64,000 bases of DNA. Source: Camphora micrantha. Its lineage: Eukaryota > Streptophyta > Magnoliopsida > Laurales > Lauraceae. Positions 1 to 10,652 of the stretch are shown piece after piece. Position 1 is the first letter of the stretch. Every line of letters begins with the position of its first letter. The notes beneath the pieces were generated by a model that made no database searches, was not told the origin of the DNA, and was given only the letters and a program-made list of their open reading frames with translations. The DNA is taken from NCBI GenBank assembly GCA_003546025.1, contig QPKB01000001.1:37089049-37153048 (forward strand), in the 5' to 3' direction. The position numbers and the translations under genes were made by a program.

Positions 1-1029
1 TCAATTCTTCCAATAGAAGATCCTACCGGTCAAAAGATAGACTTAGGAACACCAGATAACTCACGTCCTGTATTCATAAGTAAGAATATAAAGGATGATG
101 AGTTACCCGAGTATGTCTCTTTTCTTCGTGAGTTCGTTGATTGTTTTGCATGGGCTTACGCTGAAATGCCTGGCTTAGACCCCAAGATAGCAGTCCACAA
201 ACTCAATCTGCATAAAGATATCAAGCCTGTCAAACAAGGCCAAAGAAGATTCCGTCCTGATGTGATGGATAAAATTGAACAAAAAGTTCAGAAACTCAAA
301 AGCGTTGGCTTCATCTGTGAGGAACAACATCCTTAGTGGTAGGCCAACATCGTCCCCGTGACAAAGAAAAATGGGCAAATGAGGGTCTGTATTGACTACA
401 GGGACCTGAATAATGCATGCCCTAAAGATGAATTCCCACTCCCCATACTAGAGGTGATGATTGACAACACCTGTGGGTTTAAGCGAATGACATTCATGGA
501 TGAATTGTTTGGCTACAATCTGATAAAGATGTATCCTGAAGATGAAAGACATGCATCATTTTGGACTCCATTTGGCATGTATTTCTACACTGTCATGCCA
601 TTCGGTCTAAAAAATACAGGTGCCACATATCAAAGGGCTATGATGAAAATATTCCAAGATATGCAGCACAAGACGGTAGAATGTTATGTCGACGACCTCG
701 CCGTTAAAAGCAGAAGAAAAGAAGAACATCTCAAAGAGCTTCGAGAGGTCTTCCTCCGACTTCGCAAACATAAACAACGGATGAATCCACTAAAATGCTT
801 CTTCGGTGTCTCATCGAGTAAGTTCCTCGGATTTATAGTTCGGAAAACCGAAATAGAACTTGACCCCACCAAAGTCAAGGCTATCCTAGAAATGCCATTT
901 TCAAGGACCCTAAGAGAACTAAAAGGGCTTCAAGGAAGGTTGGCATACATTCGACGGTTCATCTCCAATCTATCAGAAAAGTGCTGCCCATTCTCTCGCC
1001 TAATGAAGAAAGGTGTAGATTTTGTTTAG
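1..1029 (+). pseudogene. Tat reverse transcriptase (broken)
   Basis: RT copies the element RNA into cDNA in cytoplasmic particles. The stretch before 334 reads as the conserved region upstream of RT, then the core has the IDYRDLN block near 390, the FGLKN block near 600 and the catalytic YVDD at 685-696, so the active-site aspartates are still encoded. In-frame TAG stops lie at 334, 340 and 1027. The homologous codon to 1027 in copy 2 (63849) is TGG, so that stop is a point mutation. The reading frame is continuous apart from stops as far as about 2060. It is truncated at the window start. Confidence 0.9.
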
Positions 1030-1488
1030 GATGCTAAATGTGAAGCTGCATTTCAAGACATCAAGACATACCTAACCAAACCTCCAGTGTTGGCTGCCCC
1101 CACAACTGGAAGACCATTCATCTTATACACAAGAGCTCTCAACTATTCTTTGGGTGCTCTACTCGCACAAGAAAACGACGAGGGAAAAGAAGCTGCTCTA
1201 TATTACCTTAGCCGCATGTTGGTAGGTGCAGAGCATCGCTACTCCCCAGTCGAAAAAGAATGCCTTGCAGTGATGTTTACTGTACAGAAGCTACATCACT
1301 ACCTACTGTCCAACACAGTCTACCTAATTTCGAAGATCAATCTCTTAAAGGTCCTTGTCACAAAAGCAGGTTCTCTCAATGCCTGACTGGCAAAATGGTC
1401 CATCCTTCTATCGCAGTTTGATATTAGGTATGTAACACAAAAGGCAATCAAAGGCCAAGCTCTAGCAGACTTTCTCGCAGAGCACCCA
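1030..1488 (+). pseudogene. Tat pol, LTR-type RNase H domain (broken)
   Basis: This is the RNase H fused behind RT, which removes RNA from the RNA-DNA hybrid. It begins with the PPVLAAPTTGRPFILYT-type start near 1080 and contains the SPVEKECLA block near 1250, which carries the catalytic glutamate. A TGA at 1384-1386 interrupts the frame at a position where the family normally has arginine (CGA to TGA is likely). The domain ends in the linker ALADFLAEHP near 1460-1490, typical of Tat elements just before the second RNase H. Confidence 0.85.
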
Positions 1489-2064
1489 TTGCTTAAAGAT
1501 TCTCTACTAAGGGATGATCTCCCAGACGAACTTGTCTACAACGTGAAAACTTCCTTATCAAATGCTTCCTGGGACATGTACTTTGACGGCGCAACTAGGA
1601 CAAATGAAAAGGGAAAGCGAATATCGGGAATTGGCATTCTCTTTGTTAGCCTCGACAAATACATGATTCCACACGCTTTTTCGCTACTGGAACCATGTTC
1701 AAACAATGCAGCTGAGTACCAAGCCCTGATTGTAGGATTGGAACTCGCCCTCGAATCTGGCATCACCATGCTGGAAGCCTTTGGAGACTTTCAACTGAAC
1801 GTCAACCAGATGAATCAGAAATTTGAAGTCAGGAAGCCCGATTTTTTGCCTTACTACAACAAGTTACAATCACTTCAGCAAAAGTTTGACATCTGTCACA
1901 TAAGCCACATCCCCAGTGGTGAAAACATCCATGCAGATGCCCTGGCTGGACTTGCCGTATCCATGGCAATCCAAGAAGAGGAAAATATGCAAATTACAGT
2001 GTGTCAAAGAAGGGTTCTCCCTCCTCTTAACACACACCAACAATTGTTAAATGCCACCAAGTGA
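1489..2064 (+). pseudogene. Tat pol, second (archaeal-type) RNase H
   Basis: A second RNase H is the defining extra domain of the Tat lineage. The open stretch has YFDGA (near 1578), NNAAEYQALIVGL (near 1702), GDFQL (near 1786) and ADALAGLA (near 1936), so the catalytic D-E-D-D residues all seem present, making this the best preserved pol domain of copy 1. It is in the same frame as RT. A TGA ends the frame at 2062-2064, and the next segment continues in a different frame. Confidence 0.85.
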
Positions 2065-3105
2065 TTGGAAGTCGGATGTCCTTCCTCAAACCTCCGATCG
2101 GCGACTGGAGGGATCCTTTGATTGATTATATTATGTTCGGAATCCTACCTGAAGATCCAAAAGAGCAGGTAAGCATTCAAAGACGAGCCCCAAACTTTCA
2201 TTTTGATATTCTTTTAAAAATGCTTTACAGAAAATCCTCTTACGGAGTACTTCTACACTGCTTGTCACAACAAAAAGCCGAGGAAACTCTCAAAGAAGTA
2301 CATGCTGGTCTTTGTGGAGCTCATCAGGCCGATCCTAAGCTCTACGATCAGATAAAAATGTTAGGTTATTATTGGCCTACCATGGTAACTGACGCAAGGC
2401 AATTTGCTACGCTACCAATAATGCCAAATTCATGGAGACCATGTCCACGTGCCTCTAGAATGGCTACATCCTACAACGATCTCATGGCCTTTCAAAGCCT
2501 GGGGTATGGACATCATAGGTCTTATCTCTCCCCCATCAAGCAAAGGTCGTCGCTTTATCTTCGCCACTACAGATTATTTCTCCAAGTGGTCAGAAGCATT
2601 TGCACTCAATGAAATGAAGACCTCATCAGTCCTTCAATTCTTGCGCATCAACATTATCTGTCGCTTCGGCATACCTAAAAGATTCGTCCATGATAACGGA
2701 CCACAATCCCAGGATCACAGATTCTATAGGTTCTGCGACATGTACAAAATTCAAAGTTGTACTTCAGCTTCGTATAATCTAGCAGCGAACGGACTAGTAG
2801 AAGCCTTCAACAAGATGCTCTGCAACATCCTTAAGAAGATGGTCTCTAGTCACAAAAGAGACTGGGGCGATAAACTACCAGAAGCTTTGTGGGCCTATCG
2901 AACTACCGTTCGAGGACCAACCCATTGCACACCATTCTCCTCGGTCTATGGATGTGAAGTTATTGTCCCTTTGGAAGTACAAATTCCTTCCCTAATGAGT
3001 AAGGAAGCGACATTCCATCGATACTTGCAATACCATTCAGCAGGGAGGCGACTCTTAGTCGATACTTGCATTTTTAAAAACCAAAACCCGGCTTTCATGC
3101 CATAA
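2065..3105 (+). pseudogene. Tat integrase (two compensating frameshifts)
   Basis: Integrase inserts cDNA into host DNA. The zinc-binding N-terminal part (HAGLCGAH near 2305, GYYWPTM near 2365) is in a shifted frame; near 2405 the frame returns to that of RT. The two cysteines of the zinc site fall in the second frame and are separated by a stop. The core has aspartates in GMDIIG (near 2505) and HDNGPQ (near 2690) and a glutamate in NGLVEAFNK (near 2790), so the DDE triad is encoded. The frame ends near 3105 as it runs into the repeat array. Confidence 0.88.
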
Positions 3106-3660
3106 AATTGGCTATCAGCGCCACAAAACCGGCTATAAATGCCAAAAAACCCGGCTTTCACGCCAAAAAAATCAAAAAATCGACTTTCATGCCAAAAAAT
3201 CAAAAACCCGGTTTTTATGCCAAAAAATTAAAAAATATATCTAGCTTCCATGCCAATAAAAAAAAAAACTTGGTTTTCAAAGTTTTGGCTTTCACGCCAA
3301 CAAACAAAATTTTGGCTTTCATGCCACAAAACCTAGCTCTCATGCCATCCCAAAATTTCGGCTTTCACGCCAACAAATAAAAGTTTGGCTTTCATGCCAC
3401 AAAACCTGGCTCTCATGCCATCCCAAAAATTTGGCTTCCATGCCACAAACAAAATTCGGCTCCCATGCCACAAACAAATTTTGGCTCTTATTCCACAAAA
3501 TTCGGTTTTCATGCCATCTCAAAAATAAAAATAAAAATAAATCCGGTTTTCATGCCATCTCAAAAATTTGGCTTTCATGCCATCTCAAAATTTGGCTTTT
3601 ATGCCACAAAATCTGGCCTTCATGCCATTTCAAATCTGGCTTTCATGCCAAAACAATCCT
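3085..3660. repeat. Degenerate hairpin array, GGCTTTCATGCCA units
   Basis: About 22 units by eye of a core close to GGCTTTCATGCCA, separated by 6-25 bases of A-rich spacer (AAAAATC, CAAAATT and similar). Each core is a short inverted repeat, GGC and GCC around a TTTCAT loop. It sits directly after pol, where Tat elements are known to carry variable tandem repeats. Several open frames here are artefacts of the periodic sequence. From 3661 to 3868 I see only AT-rich spacer with a tandem copy of ATATATAGTACCAAA at 3767-3797. Confidence 0.9.
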
Positions 3661-6600
3661 TTGACAAAAGATTTTCACAAAATGGCAACCTTTTGATCAA
3701 GTTCTCAAACTAAAATTCTCATCCAACTTTTGCTTATTTTCATCAAAAAGAATTTAAGTAAAAAGTATATATAGTACCAAAATATATATAGTACCAAAAT
3801 GTTTATACATGGAGGTACAAAGAGAAAGAAGAAGAGAGAAGAAAAGGAGTTTGTTACAGCTCAGGAGCTCAATCTAACATGGTCTTCAACCAAAGATCCA
3901 ACTCCTCAAGCAGACTCTTGGCCTTAGCCTCCAAAGCTTCTAGGCCACGCTTCTTCAAAACCTTTCCATAAAATGAGGCAAAACGCCGCGACCCATCTTC
4001 AGCACGAGGAAGCTCTTCCCAAAGCGTCTGCCATTGCTCATATTCCTGAGTCTTCCTCTAAAGATTGTTGTCAGCATCTTTGACCTGGCGAATGAGAGTC
4101 CCTTCTTTAGCGCGAGTTTCTACAATAGTAGCCCATTTGGCAACAACTTGTTCCTCCAGTAGCTCAAGACGCTGTCTGGCCTCGATGACCACCCTATCAA
4201 GATGCTGCAGGTCACGTTTTAGCTCAATGATAGCCAGCTCGGTGATGTTCCTCTCCTGAACAAACTGCTTCCAAGTTCGCGAGATCTCATCCATTTCGGA
4301 TTTGACCTCATTGGAAGGCTTAAAAAACATCTCCCTGAAAAAGTCACCATTTGGAAAGCTCTCGGTCTCAGACCACTTGTTGCGCAGTGCGTGATATCAT
4401 CAACAAATGCCCTGGCGCCAGTGACATCTAGACCAATCTTTTCACTCTCGGCAAGAATGTCATGCACATGCTATATCATGCCGAAGCCAGCTTCCAAGTG
4501 ACCTGAAGAGAGAGTCTCAACCCATGAGCTCAAAACGCTCCTCAACACCTTCTTTGCATACTAAAGAGATGTTCCAGATGAAGATTCGCCACTCTCTGGC
4601 ATCCGATTGCCCATGTCATGCTCCGATTGGAGGAGTAATCAATAAGCTTTTTTCAATTGAAGAAGTTGACTCATCATGAGGTTTCACCCCTACTGCGTTG
4701 AAATTAGTAGAAGAAGCCCCTACTTCTGGATCGGCCACAGTTATCTCCTATTTTGGCCCTGAGGAAGACGAAGGAGCTTCTCCTGATGCTTCATAATTTG
4801 TCAATAAAAGGTATGAATATAATCTTGTCAAATATCGATATCGAGATTGTTACTACAAAATACCTTCTTCGACGACTGGCGGAATACTTTCTGCCTCCAT
4901 AAGCTCATCCGAAGCATCATCCAAGGTTTCATCCATGGATGGCTCGAAGTCGTCAGAATCCTCTGGCAAGTCAGCTAACAAGAAAACAAAGCAACATGTT
5001 AGCAAATGACAGCACAGACAAAAAAGGAAGGAAAAGCAAAAGAAATCAAACTAGGTGAAGGATTTGGATCCACTCCATAATCCCTTGGTTCTTCTTAAGA
5101 TGCCACAACTAGATCTATCATCGCCTCATCGGCCAAAACCTCGGGCATCTCCAAATCATCATTTTCTGCTAAAAGAAAAAAAGCAGCAGATAAAAAACAA
5201 ATCTCTCATAAACGAAAAGAAGTGGCATAAGAAAGAAGGAAGATCATACCATCACCAGTAATCTCCTCTTCTCGAATCCTCTTCTCTGGAGGCTCCTCAG
5301 CATCATCTGATACCTCTTCAGCAATGGTAACGGAGACTTCTAGATCAAGAGAGTCTTCGTGTCGTCTCTTGTTACGGCGTTGTCCTCTCTTCCTCTTGCT
5401 TCTATGGGATGGTTTACTCAAAGAACCATCCCCGCTATCAAAGTCAGGACTTTCACTTGGCTCCTCACCAGATGGTATGCTTTTCTCAGTGGACTCCGTT
5501 GAAGCCTTTTTCCGTTCCACTTGCATCCAAGCGTCGATTTCGGTCCCCTTGTCCGCTAGCTATTTCAAGACCTCACTAGGTATCTCTTGTGCAGCTCCTG
5601 ATCTAATGATGTCCTGCCCATCAAAAAGGCCTATCTTGTGTTTCTCTCCAGAAAGGAAAGTCAGAACTTCCTCTCATCGGACTCCATCTGATCTGCCAAG
5701 ACCTTTCCCAGGAGATTGCTTGACATCAAGCTCCTTCTAGGAAAGCCCCCGGTACAATAAAAAGCTTTCTGAGAACCACTTCGTAAGGCCAGCAGTCCGG
5801 AAAGTGGGCAACTCAGGATAGGAAATAATGGCACTAGTGTCTTCCGTACTGTAAAAGGCCCATGCATTCCTCCCATCCTGCAAACCTCCAAAATGCTTCA
5901 CCATGCTCGAAGGCGCTCCGACAATGCCCTGAGAGAAGCCCAACCATAGAGCAAAATGCGAGGAGACATACGGCTGGATGTCAACAAAAAGATGTCTACG
6001 GTACACCATCGTACCAACACGTATGTTAAAAAGCCACCCCTTCTCTGCATTGGTCAAAGAGTAGTGTCTTCCCGAGCACGCCTTGGTGGAATCGCGGGAG
6101 GCACCAAAATCAAAAGCATTCTTCCGTAAAATCCAGAGAAATCTTCACTGAAGACTGCCCAATCTCAACATCCCTAAACCGTCGGATCCTCAAAAGGGCA
6201 GACAAAAGTGATTCAGAAACGGCTATCACTCCAGCCAATTGAATCATAAAAGGGTCATCATCCTATGCAACTCCCAATCGATGGAAGCCGAGACAGTGGT
6301 AAACATACCACGAATAGAAAATATGGGCTGAAAATACCCTGTTCATGGAGAGCCCAAGCCGAACCAAAAAAGCAGCAACCTGTAGTTCGGTACATAAATA
6401 GGAGTAAAGAGTAGGCACCAAAGCCAACTGCTCTCCTAATGCCATCTGACAAGCCGAAAAAATACAATGCAGCCTGATGTGCGTACCATCTCCTCTAGCA
6501 AAAACAACCTCACCAAGCAAGTGAGGTAAACAACTCGATCCCTCCGTAGTGCAATGTCAGAGTAAATGGCACCTGTGCTCATGAAGAAGTCCTTCAAGTC

Positions 6601-7751
6601 TTCTCGCATGACAGAAGTCTTCTTCAAACCTGGATTCTTAGTTTTGGCTTCCCGGGTCATGCCATCAGAAGACTCTCTGCTGTCAAAGAAGTTGGGGAAC
6701 GGAGAGCTAAAACTCCAACTGCTGGGCCTGACTTTCGAGCCCTCCTTCCCTTTCAAAAAATCATAGCAAGCGACAAGCTGAAAGTATAGAAGCCTAAACT
6801 CCTCAGATTGCTCCTCAAGGACGCTGTCGATATGCATGAACTCCTCATAGAGTTTGCCAAGGATAGGCAACCCAGTGATGGCACTCAACTCTTTCAGAGA
6901 AAAACCAATCTCACAATTCATGACAATGAAGGTGTTGGTTTGTGAAAGAAAAGACTCCAACATGGCCATGAAGGCCTCGTCGGAAAAGATCAGGGCCTCC
7001 CTAAACGCACGGACCACGTCGAAGATCTCAGCCTTCTTCAGAATGGCACCACCAATCTGCAAGATGTGATCAGTCCAAGACTTCCAATCTGAGTCAGCAT
7101 TGAAACGGCCATGAAGTCGGTAAGGCTTCACCCAATTGCTGCCGTCACCCTTGAAAGTGCCAAAGCCCACCGGTCTCCAATTGACCGATGGGTGATCAGA
7201 ACCTTGGTAGCCGTTGGCTGGCATTAGCATGTCCATACGATTAGGGGACTTCTCTACATAACCGGAAGGGCCGCCAACAAAAACTCCGGTCTTGATCACA
7301 GTATTCCTCTTCACCCAGCTCAGAGGATCTTCCCTCTTAGGGCACGTGGGAGAAAGGCTCATGATCGACATAGTGCGATCAAAGGTCGACTGGGTAGAAA
7401 TAGTTCTCTCCTCACCATCTGCCATGTAAGAGAATTGAAAACATCTCCTTTGGTATGTCAAGTCGTCAGGGATTGCGTCACCAAAGAAAAAGGTAGGCTT
7501 GGGCACGATGCTCTGATCGTCCATGACCCAAGGACGATTACTGACCATGATCTTGTAGAATTCCTCGTCCTCGAGAGCGATCAATCGCTGTCTCATCTCA
7601 TCACAATTGTGGGAGTCACACTCTTCCAAATTCCTCTCGATGTACTGGACCTTCTCCCAAGCTTGCTATACGGCCACAATAGAAGATCTAGTAGAATGGC
7701 GAGGTGCATCAGTAACAGGCGTTTTACCCTTGTTCGTTCTGGAGGAACTAC

Positions 7752-8413
7752 CTGCAAAAGATAGAAAAGAAAAGATCAATCATCACCAAAATGACAGAAT
7801 TTTGCTAAAAAAATTTTCTAGCGAAATTTTGGCATGGTTCCGGGGCAATTCTGAAGAAAAGGGAAACACCCTGAAAAAAACAGGAATCTTGAAGATGAGC
7901 TCAACACCACTGCAAGCTCATAATCAATGGAGGATTCTCGAAGAAGGTTTGAACTCAAACATTGCTACGAGATCAAGCCAATCTTATCAAATTTCTGCAA
8001 AATTGGAAAAGGGCTTAACATTGCTGCGAGCTCCAAACTCTAAAAATTGCAAAAGCTCCTCAAAATCCTGCAAGACTAAGAAATGGCTCAACATTGCTGC
8101 AAGCTACAAATCCCAATACTTGCAAAAGATTTCCAGGTATGCATCATCATGCTTCCAAATCAATTTACTAAAAATCATGCATCAAAGAAAAATCATCATG
8201 CATTAGATGCTAGGAAAACCTTTTCAAAATTTGACCAATTCCAACCAAACTTGGTCAAATTAATCAAACTTTGTCCAAGTCAAAATTCATGTTGACTTGA
8301 CATAGAAACTCTAGCCTTTTATCTTGATGCATCAAAAAAAAAAAATGCATGAACATCTTGATATTGCATAACCTCATGATCATGGTGAGCAAAAAAAAAA
8401 AAAAAAAAAAAAA

Positions 8414-8455
<42 letters not shown>

Positions 8456-8682
8456 TTTTGAAAAAAAAAAATTTTGGGCTGGCACAAAGGCCATGGCGCA
8501 CTGCCATGTGGCAGTACAAACCTGGCCATACAGCCAAAAAAAAAGTGCAAAAAAAGGGGTGCACATGGAAAAAAAAAAAAAACAAAGAGAAAGAAAAAAG
8601 AGAGAAGAAAACACGTGGAAAAAAAAAAAAGAAGAAAGAAACTTTTATCTACATGGAATTTCTTGTGAAGGAATAAACTTAC
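7752..8682 (-). other. GT-AG intron of the antisense PMD gene
   Basis: On the minus strand the donor is TCAA|GTAAGT at 8682 and the acceptor is a pyrimidine-rich run ending TTTTGCAG at 7752. Removing it joins a 10-base exon starting with ATG to the long exon in frame, giving an N-terminus rich in serine. It is 931 bases and contains the A/GA microsatellite at 8390-8453. It is antisense to the element's genomic RNA, so it would not be spliced from that RNA, which could explain its survival through retrotransposition (inference). Confidence 0.7.
8390..8453. repeat. A-run followed by (GA)n microsatellite
   Basis: An A-run of about 26 bases from 8391 is followed by a GA-dinucleotide run to about 8452. 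It lies inside the PMD intron. Further A-runs lie at 8570-8582 and 8619-8629. Confidence 0.95.
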
Positions 8683-8815
8683 TTGAAGCCATGGATGGAG
8701 AAGAAAGAGAGCTTGAAGATCTTTGGAGAAGAAGAAAGGTTATTGATCTTGGAGCACTCTTGAAAACTTTTGCAAAAAGAAAGCAATAGGAGCAAGAGAT
8801 CCAACCTTCCTTTGC

Positions 8816-8822
8816 TTTTATA
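8816..8822 (-). promoter_or_regulatory. TATA box for the antisense PMD gene
   Basis: The minus strand reads CTATAAAAGC here, a near-perfect plant TATA box. It is 124 bases upstream of the candidate ATG at 8692, leaving room for a start site near 8790 and a 5' leader of about 100 bases. It is independent of the LTR promoter. Confidence 0.6.
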
Positions 8823-8908
8823 GAGAAGAGCAAACCAATGGAGGAAACAAATGAAAACCAAGGAGCTAAGTGCTAGAAATTAGCAACCTTCCCAAAAAGA
8901 AAGGAGAT

Positions 8909-9105
8909 TTGAGATATTCTCTCCTAGAGAGAAGATTCTTTGAGAAATTCTCTCCAAAAAGAAAAAAAAATGTGAGATATTCTCTCCCAAAGAAAGATAT
9001 TTTGAGAAAATCTCTCCCAAAAAAGAAAACTTGAGAGATTCTCTCCAAGTAGGATATTTTAAGATATTCTCTATCCAGAGGAGATATTTTTAAATATTCT
9101 CTACA
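8909..9105. repeat. 31-bp tandem array with GAGATATTCTCTCC core
   Basis: Seven diverged units start near 8911, 8942, 8973, 9004, 9033, 9062 and 9090, a period of 29-31 bases. The core has GAGA paired with TCTC, so each unit is a small inverted repeat. It lies just upstream of the antisense TATA box, between it and the 3' LTR. Confidence 0.85.
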
Positions 9106-9332
9106 AAATGACATCATATGAGATCTAAGCCATCTTCAAAGCTTAAGGTCTCATAAGTTAGCCCGTATGAGCCAGGTTTGACCACCTAGGCACTAAAAGT
9201 GGCTTTTAGTAAAAAAAAAAAAAAAAAAAAAAAAACCCTCTTACCAAGAGCATAAAAAAAAAAAAAAAATGGTTCTATGTATCTTTAGAGTTGATTGGAT
9301 CATACAAAGATTTTCTCAAGCCTCATGAGCTT

Positions 9333-9366
<34 letters not shown>

Positions 9367-9474
9367 AAACCATCCACCCTCATATACCAAATTGAGCCAA
9401 AATTTTGAAATTGACATCCAAACCACTCCATTGGACCCAAAATAGTCCAAAATAGTGATCAAAAACCAAACAAT
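9106..9474. other. A-rich spacer, no gene
   Basis: I see no coding signal. Long A-runs lie at 9211-9235, 9254-9269 and 9334-9363, separated by unique AT-rich sequence. Confidence 0.7.
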
Positions 9475-9735
9475 GGTCCCCTAAATTGCCACATACAGCC
9501 TATTAGGTCACAAGGCCAAAACCAAAAACCAAATTTCTACCCCCAAACTTGCCACATACAGCTTGTTAGGTTACAAGGTCAAAATAAAAAATCAAACCCC
9601 GACCCCCTAACCTGCCACATACAGCTTGTTAGGTCACAAGGTGAAAAACCAAAAAACCTCTTGACCGCCTGATGCGCCACATAAAGCCCTTAGGTTCACA
9701 AGTTCAAAAGGAAAACCCAAAATCCAAAACCCAAA
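9475..9735. repeat. 63-bp tandem repeat, four units
   Basis: The anchor GCCACATA recurs at 9488, 9551, 9614 and 9676, each followed by a form of CAGCTTGTTAGGTCACAAGG and an A/C-rich tail. Tandem repeats between pol and the 3' LTR are typical of the Tat lineage. Confidence 0.92.
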
Positions 9736-9929
9736 TTCAAATCCCTCATGTCATTTTCAAAACTTTGCCTTGAGATGGTACGTGATCCCTCTCACTACCA
9801 TAAAATCCCCTTGGAAACTCAAAAGGCTACCTTATCAAAAGAAAAATACTCAAAGACTCTTCGTCAAAAGCTCTCCTTCAAACTTCTCTTCGAGGCACAT
9901 CGACTCCAAAAGCTACTCGTCGCTGTACC

Positions 9930-9942
9930 TTGAGGGGGCATT
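9930..9942 (+). other. Polypurine tract of Tat copy 1
   Basis: The run TTGAGGGGGCATT lies directly before the LTR start TGTTGACACC. A G-rich purine tract abutting the 3' LTR is the primer for plus-strand DNA synthesis, and it fixes both orientation and the LTR start at 9943. Confidence 0.85.
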
Positions 9943-10652
9943 TGTTGACACCAAAAATGTCACTTTGCCTCTTCACACATTCTCGACATCAAAAGGCCAT
10001 ATGGAGCTGCATCCTACTATAAACAGGCAGTGCTACTTCAAATATCAAATCTTGTCAAAATCAAATAAAAATTGCAAGATCCTTCAAAATAGCCAAAAGG
10101 AAGATACACTTGAAGTTTCGAGCCATTTCAGCTTCATTTGGTCTAACTTCATTCCTCTGGCAGCTGAACAGGTGCTGCTGGCGGCGACAGTGTCAAAGGC
10201 ATCAAATCTTCGATCAGAGCCTATGGATGGTCTCAAAAAAACCTTCAAAAGGCTTCATGTCAAATTTCAAGTCAAACCGACAATGTTTGACCCTCCATCA
10301 ACACTCGAGCAGCAAAATTAAGCTTCTCGGCGGTGAGAACCACCGAGGCCATAACTCACCAAAAAATCACATTTCTCATCTTTCATTATTGATGAAAATT
10401 GTAAATCGCCTTCTACGGCAAAACCGCCTTTCACGGCAAACAAAAACAAAAAATCATCTTTCACGGCAAACAAAATGAAATCGCCTCTTACGGCATTCAG
10501 AGAAAACTTGTCTATTTTCTAAAATATATGTGCAATGGAAAGTTATAAAAAAAAGATTGATTTCCTTTCTACTTGTGAAGGTGGATCTCCGGATCACCAT
10601 TTCTAAATTCCAAGTAGAATAGAAAATCTGGCATACCCGTACTTGGAAAATT
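9943..10652 (+). repeat. 3' LTR of Tat copy 1 (shortened and cut)
   Basis: It starts TGTTGACACCAAAAATGTCACT, matching the LTR start at 48284. It follows that LTR for about 380 bases, skips about 1.9 kb present in copy 2, then matches again from the hairpin units near 10392 to CATACCCGTAC near 10641. The outer end is replaced by the chromovirus LTR starting at 10653. Confidence 0.85.
10392..10497. repeat. CGCCTTTCACGGC hairpin units in Tat LTR
   Basis: Four units of the type TCGCCTTTCACGGCAAA. Each pairs GCC with GGC around a TTTCAC loop. Three equivalent units lie in the copy 2 LTR at 50591-50656. Confidence 0.85.

Larger units (their letters stand above)
3869..8692 (-). pseudogene. Antisense plant-mobile-domain (PMD) gene carried by the Tat element
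   Basis: Reading leftward: a 10-base first exon with ATG (8692-8683), an intron, and a long second exon from 7751 to a donor near 5250. A TAG at 7668-7666 follows the short N-terminal region. The region 7060-5860 matches the plant mobile domain (PF10536-like): a block like EIGFSLKELSAITGLPI, then SACQMALGEQLALVPTLYS, then a PYVSSHFALWLGFSQG end block. Frameshifts lie near 6515 and 6140. A basic lysine/arginine-rich segment (5500-5350) and acidic exons follow, one clear at 4974-4864. The C-terminal part (4330-3869) is coiled coil, ending in TGA at 3869-3871. PMD proteins are transposon-linked and some host members act in silencing; the role here is unknown. It is now broken, but gene structure is still visible. 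Confidence 0.82.
1..10652 (+). mobile_element. Ty3/gypsy Tat-lineage retrotransposon, copy 1 (3' part)
   Basis: The element enters the window inside pol and runs RT, RNase H, second RNase H, integrase, long non-coding/antisense region, polypurine tract, 3' LTR. The second RNase H, the long region between integrase and 3' LTR and its tandem arrays are hallmarks of the Tat (Ogre/Retand/Grande-like) lineage. Its LTR and pol match the element that starts at 48284, so both belong to one family. The 5' LTR and gag lie outside the window. The 3' LTR is cut at 10652 by the minus-strand chromovirus. The coding part is dead (stops and frameshifts). Confidence 0.9.

Noticed and set aside
3108..3713. Several open frames on both strands with repeated FHA/GFHAI motifs
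   Set aside because: They only reflect the short-period hairpin array; no start context, no domain, and all frames look alike.
8264..8789. Lysine- and phenylalanine-rich open frames
   Set aside because: They translate the A-run, GA microsatellite and A-rich intron of the antisense gene.
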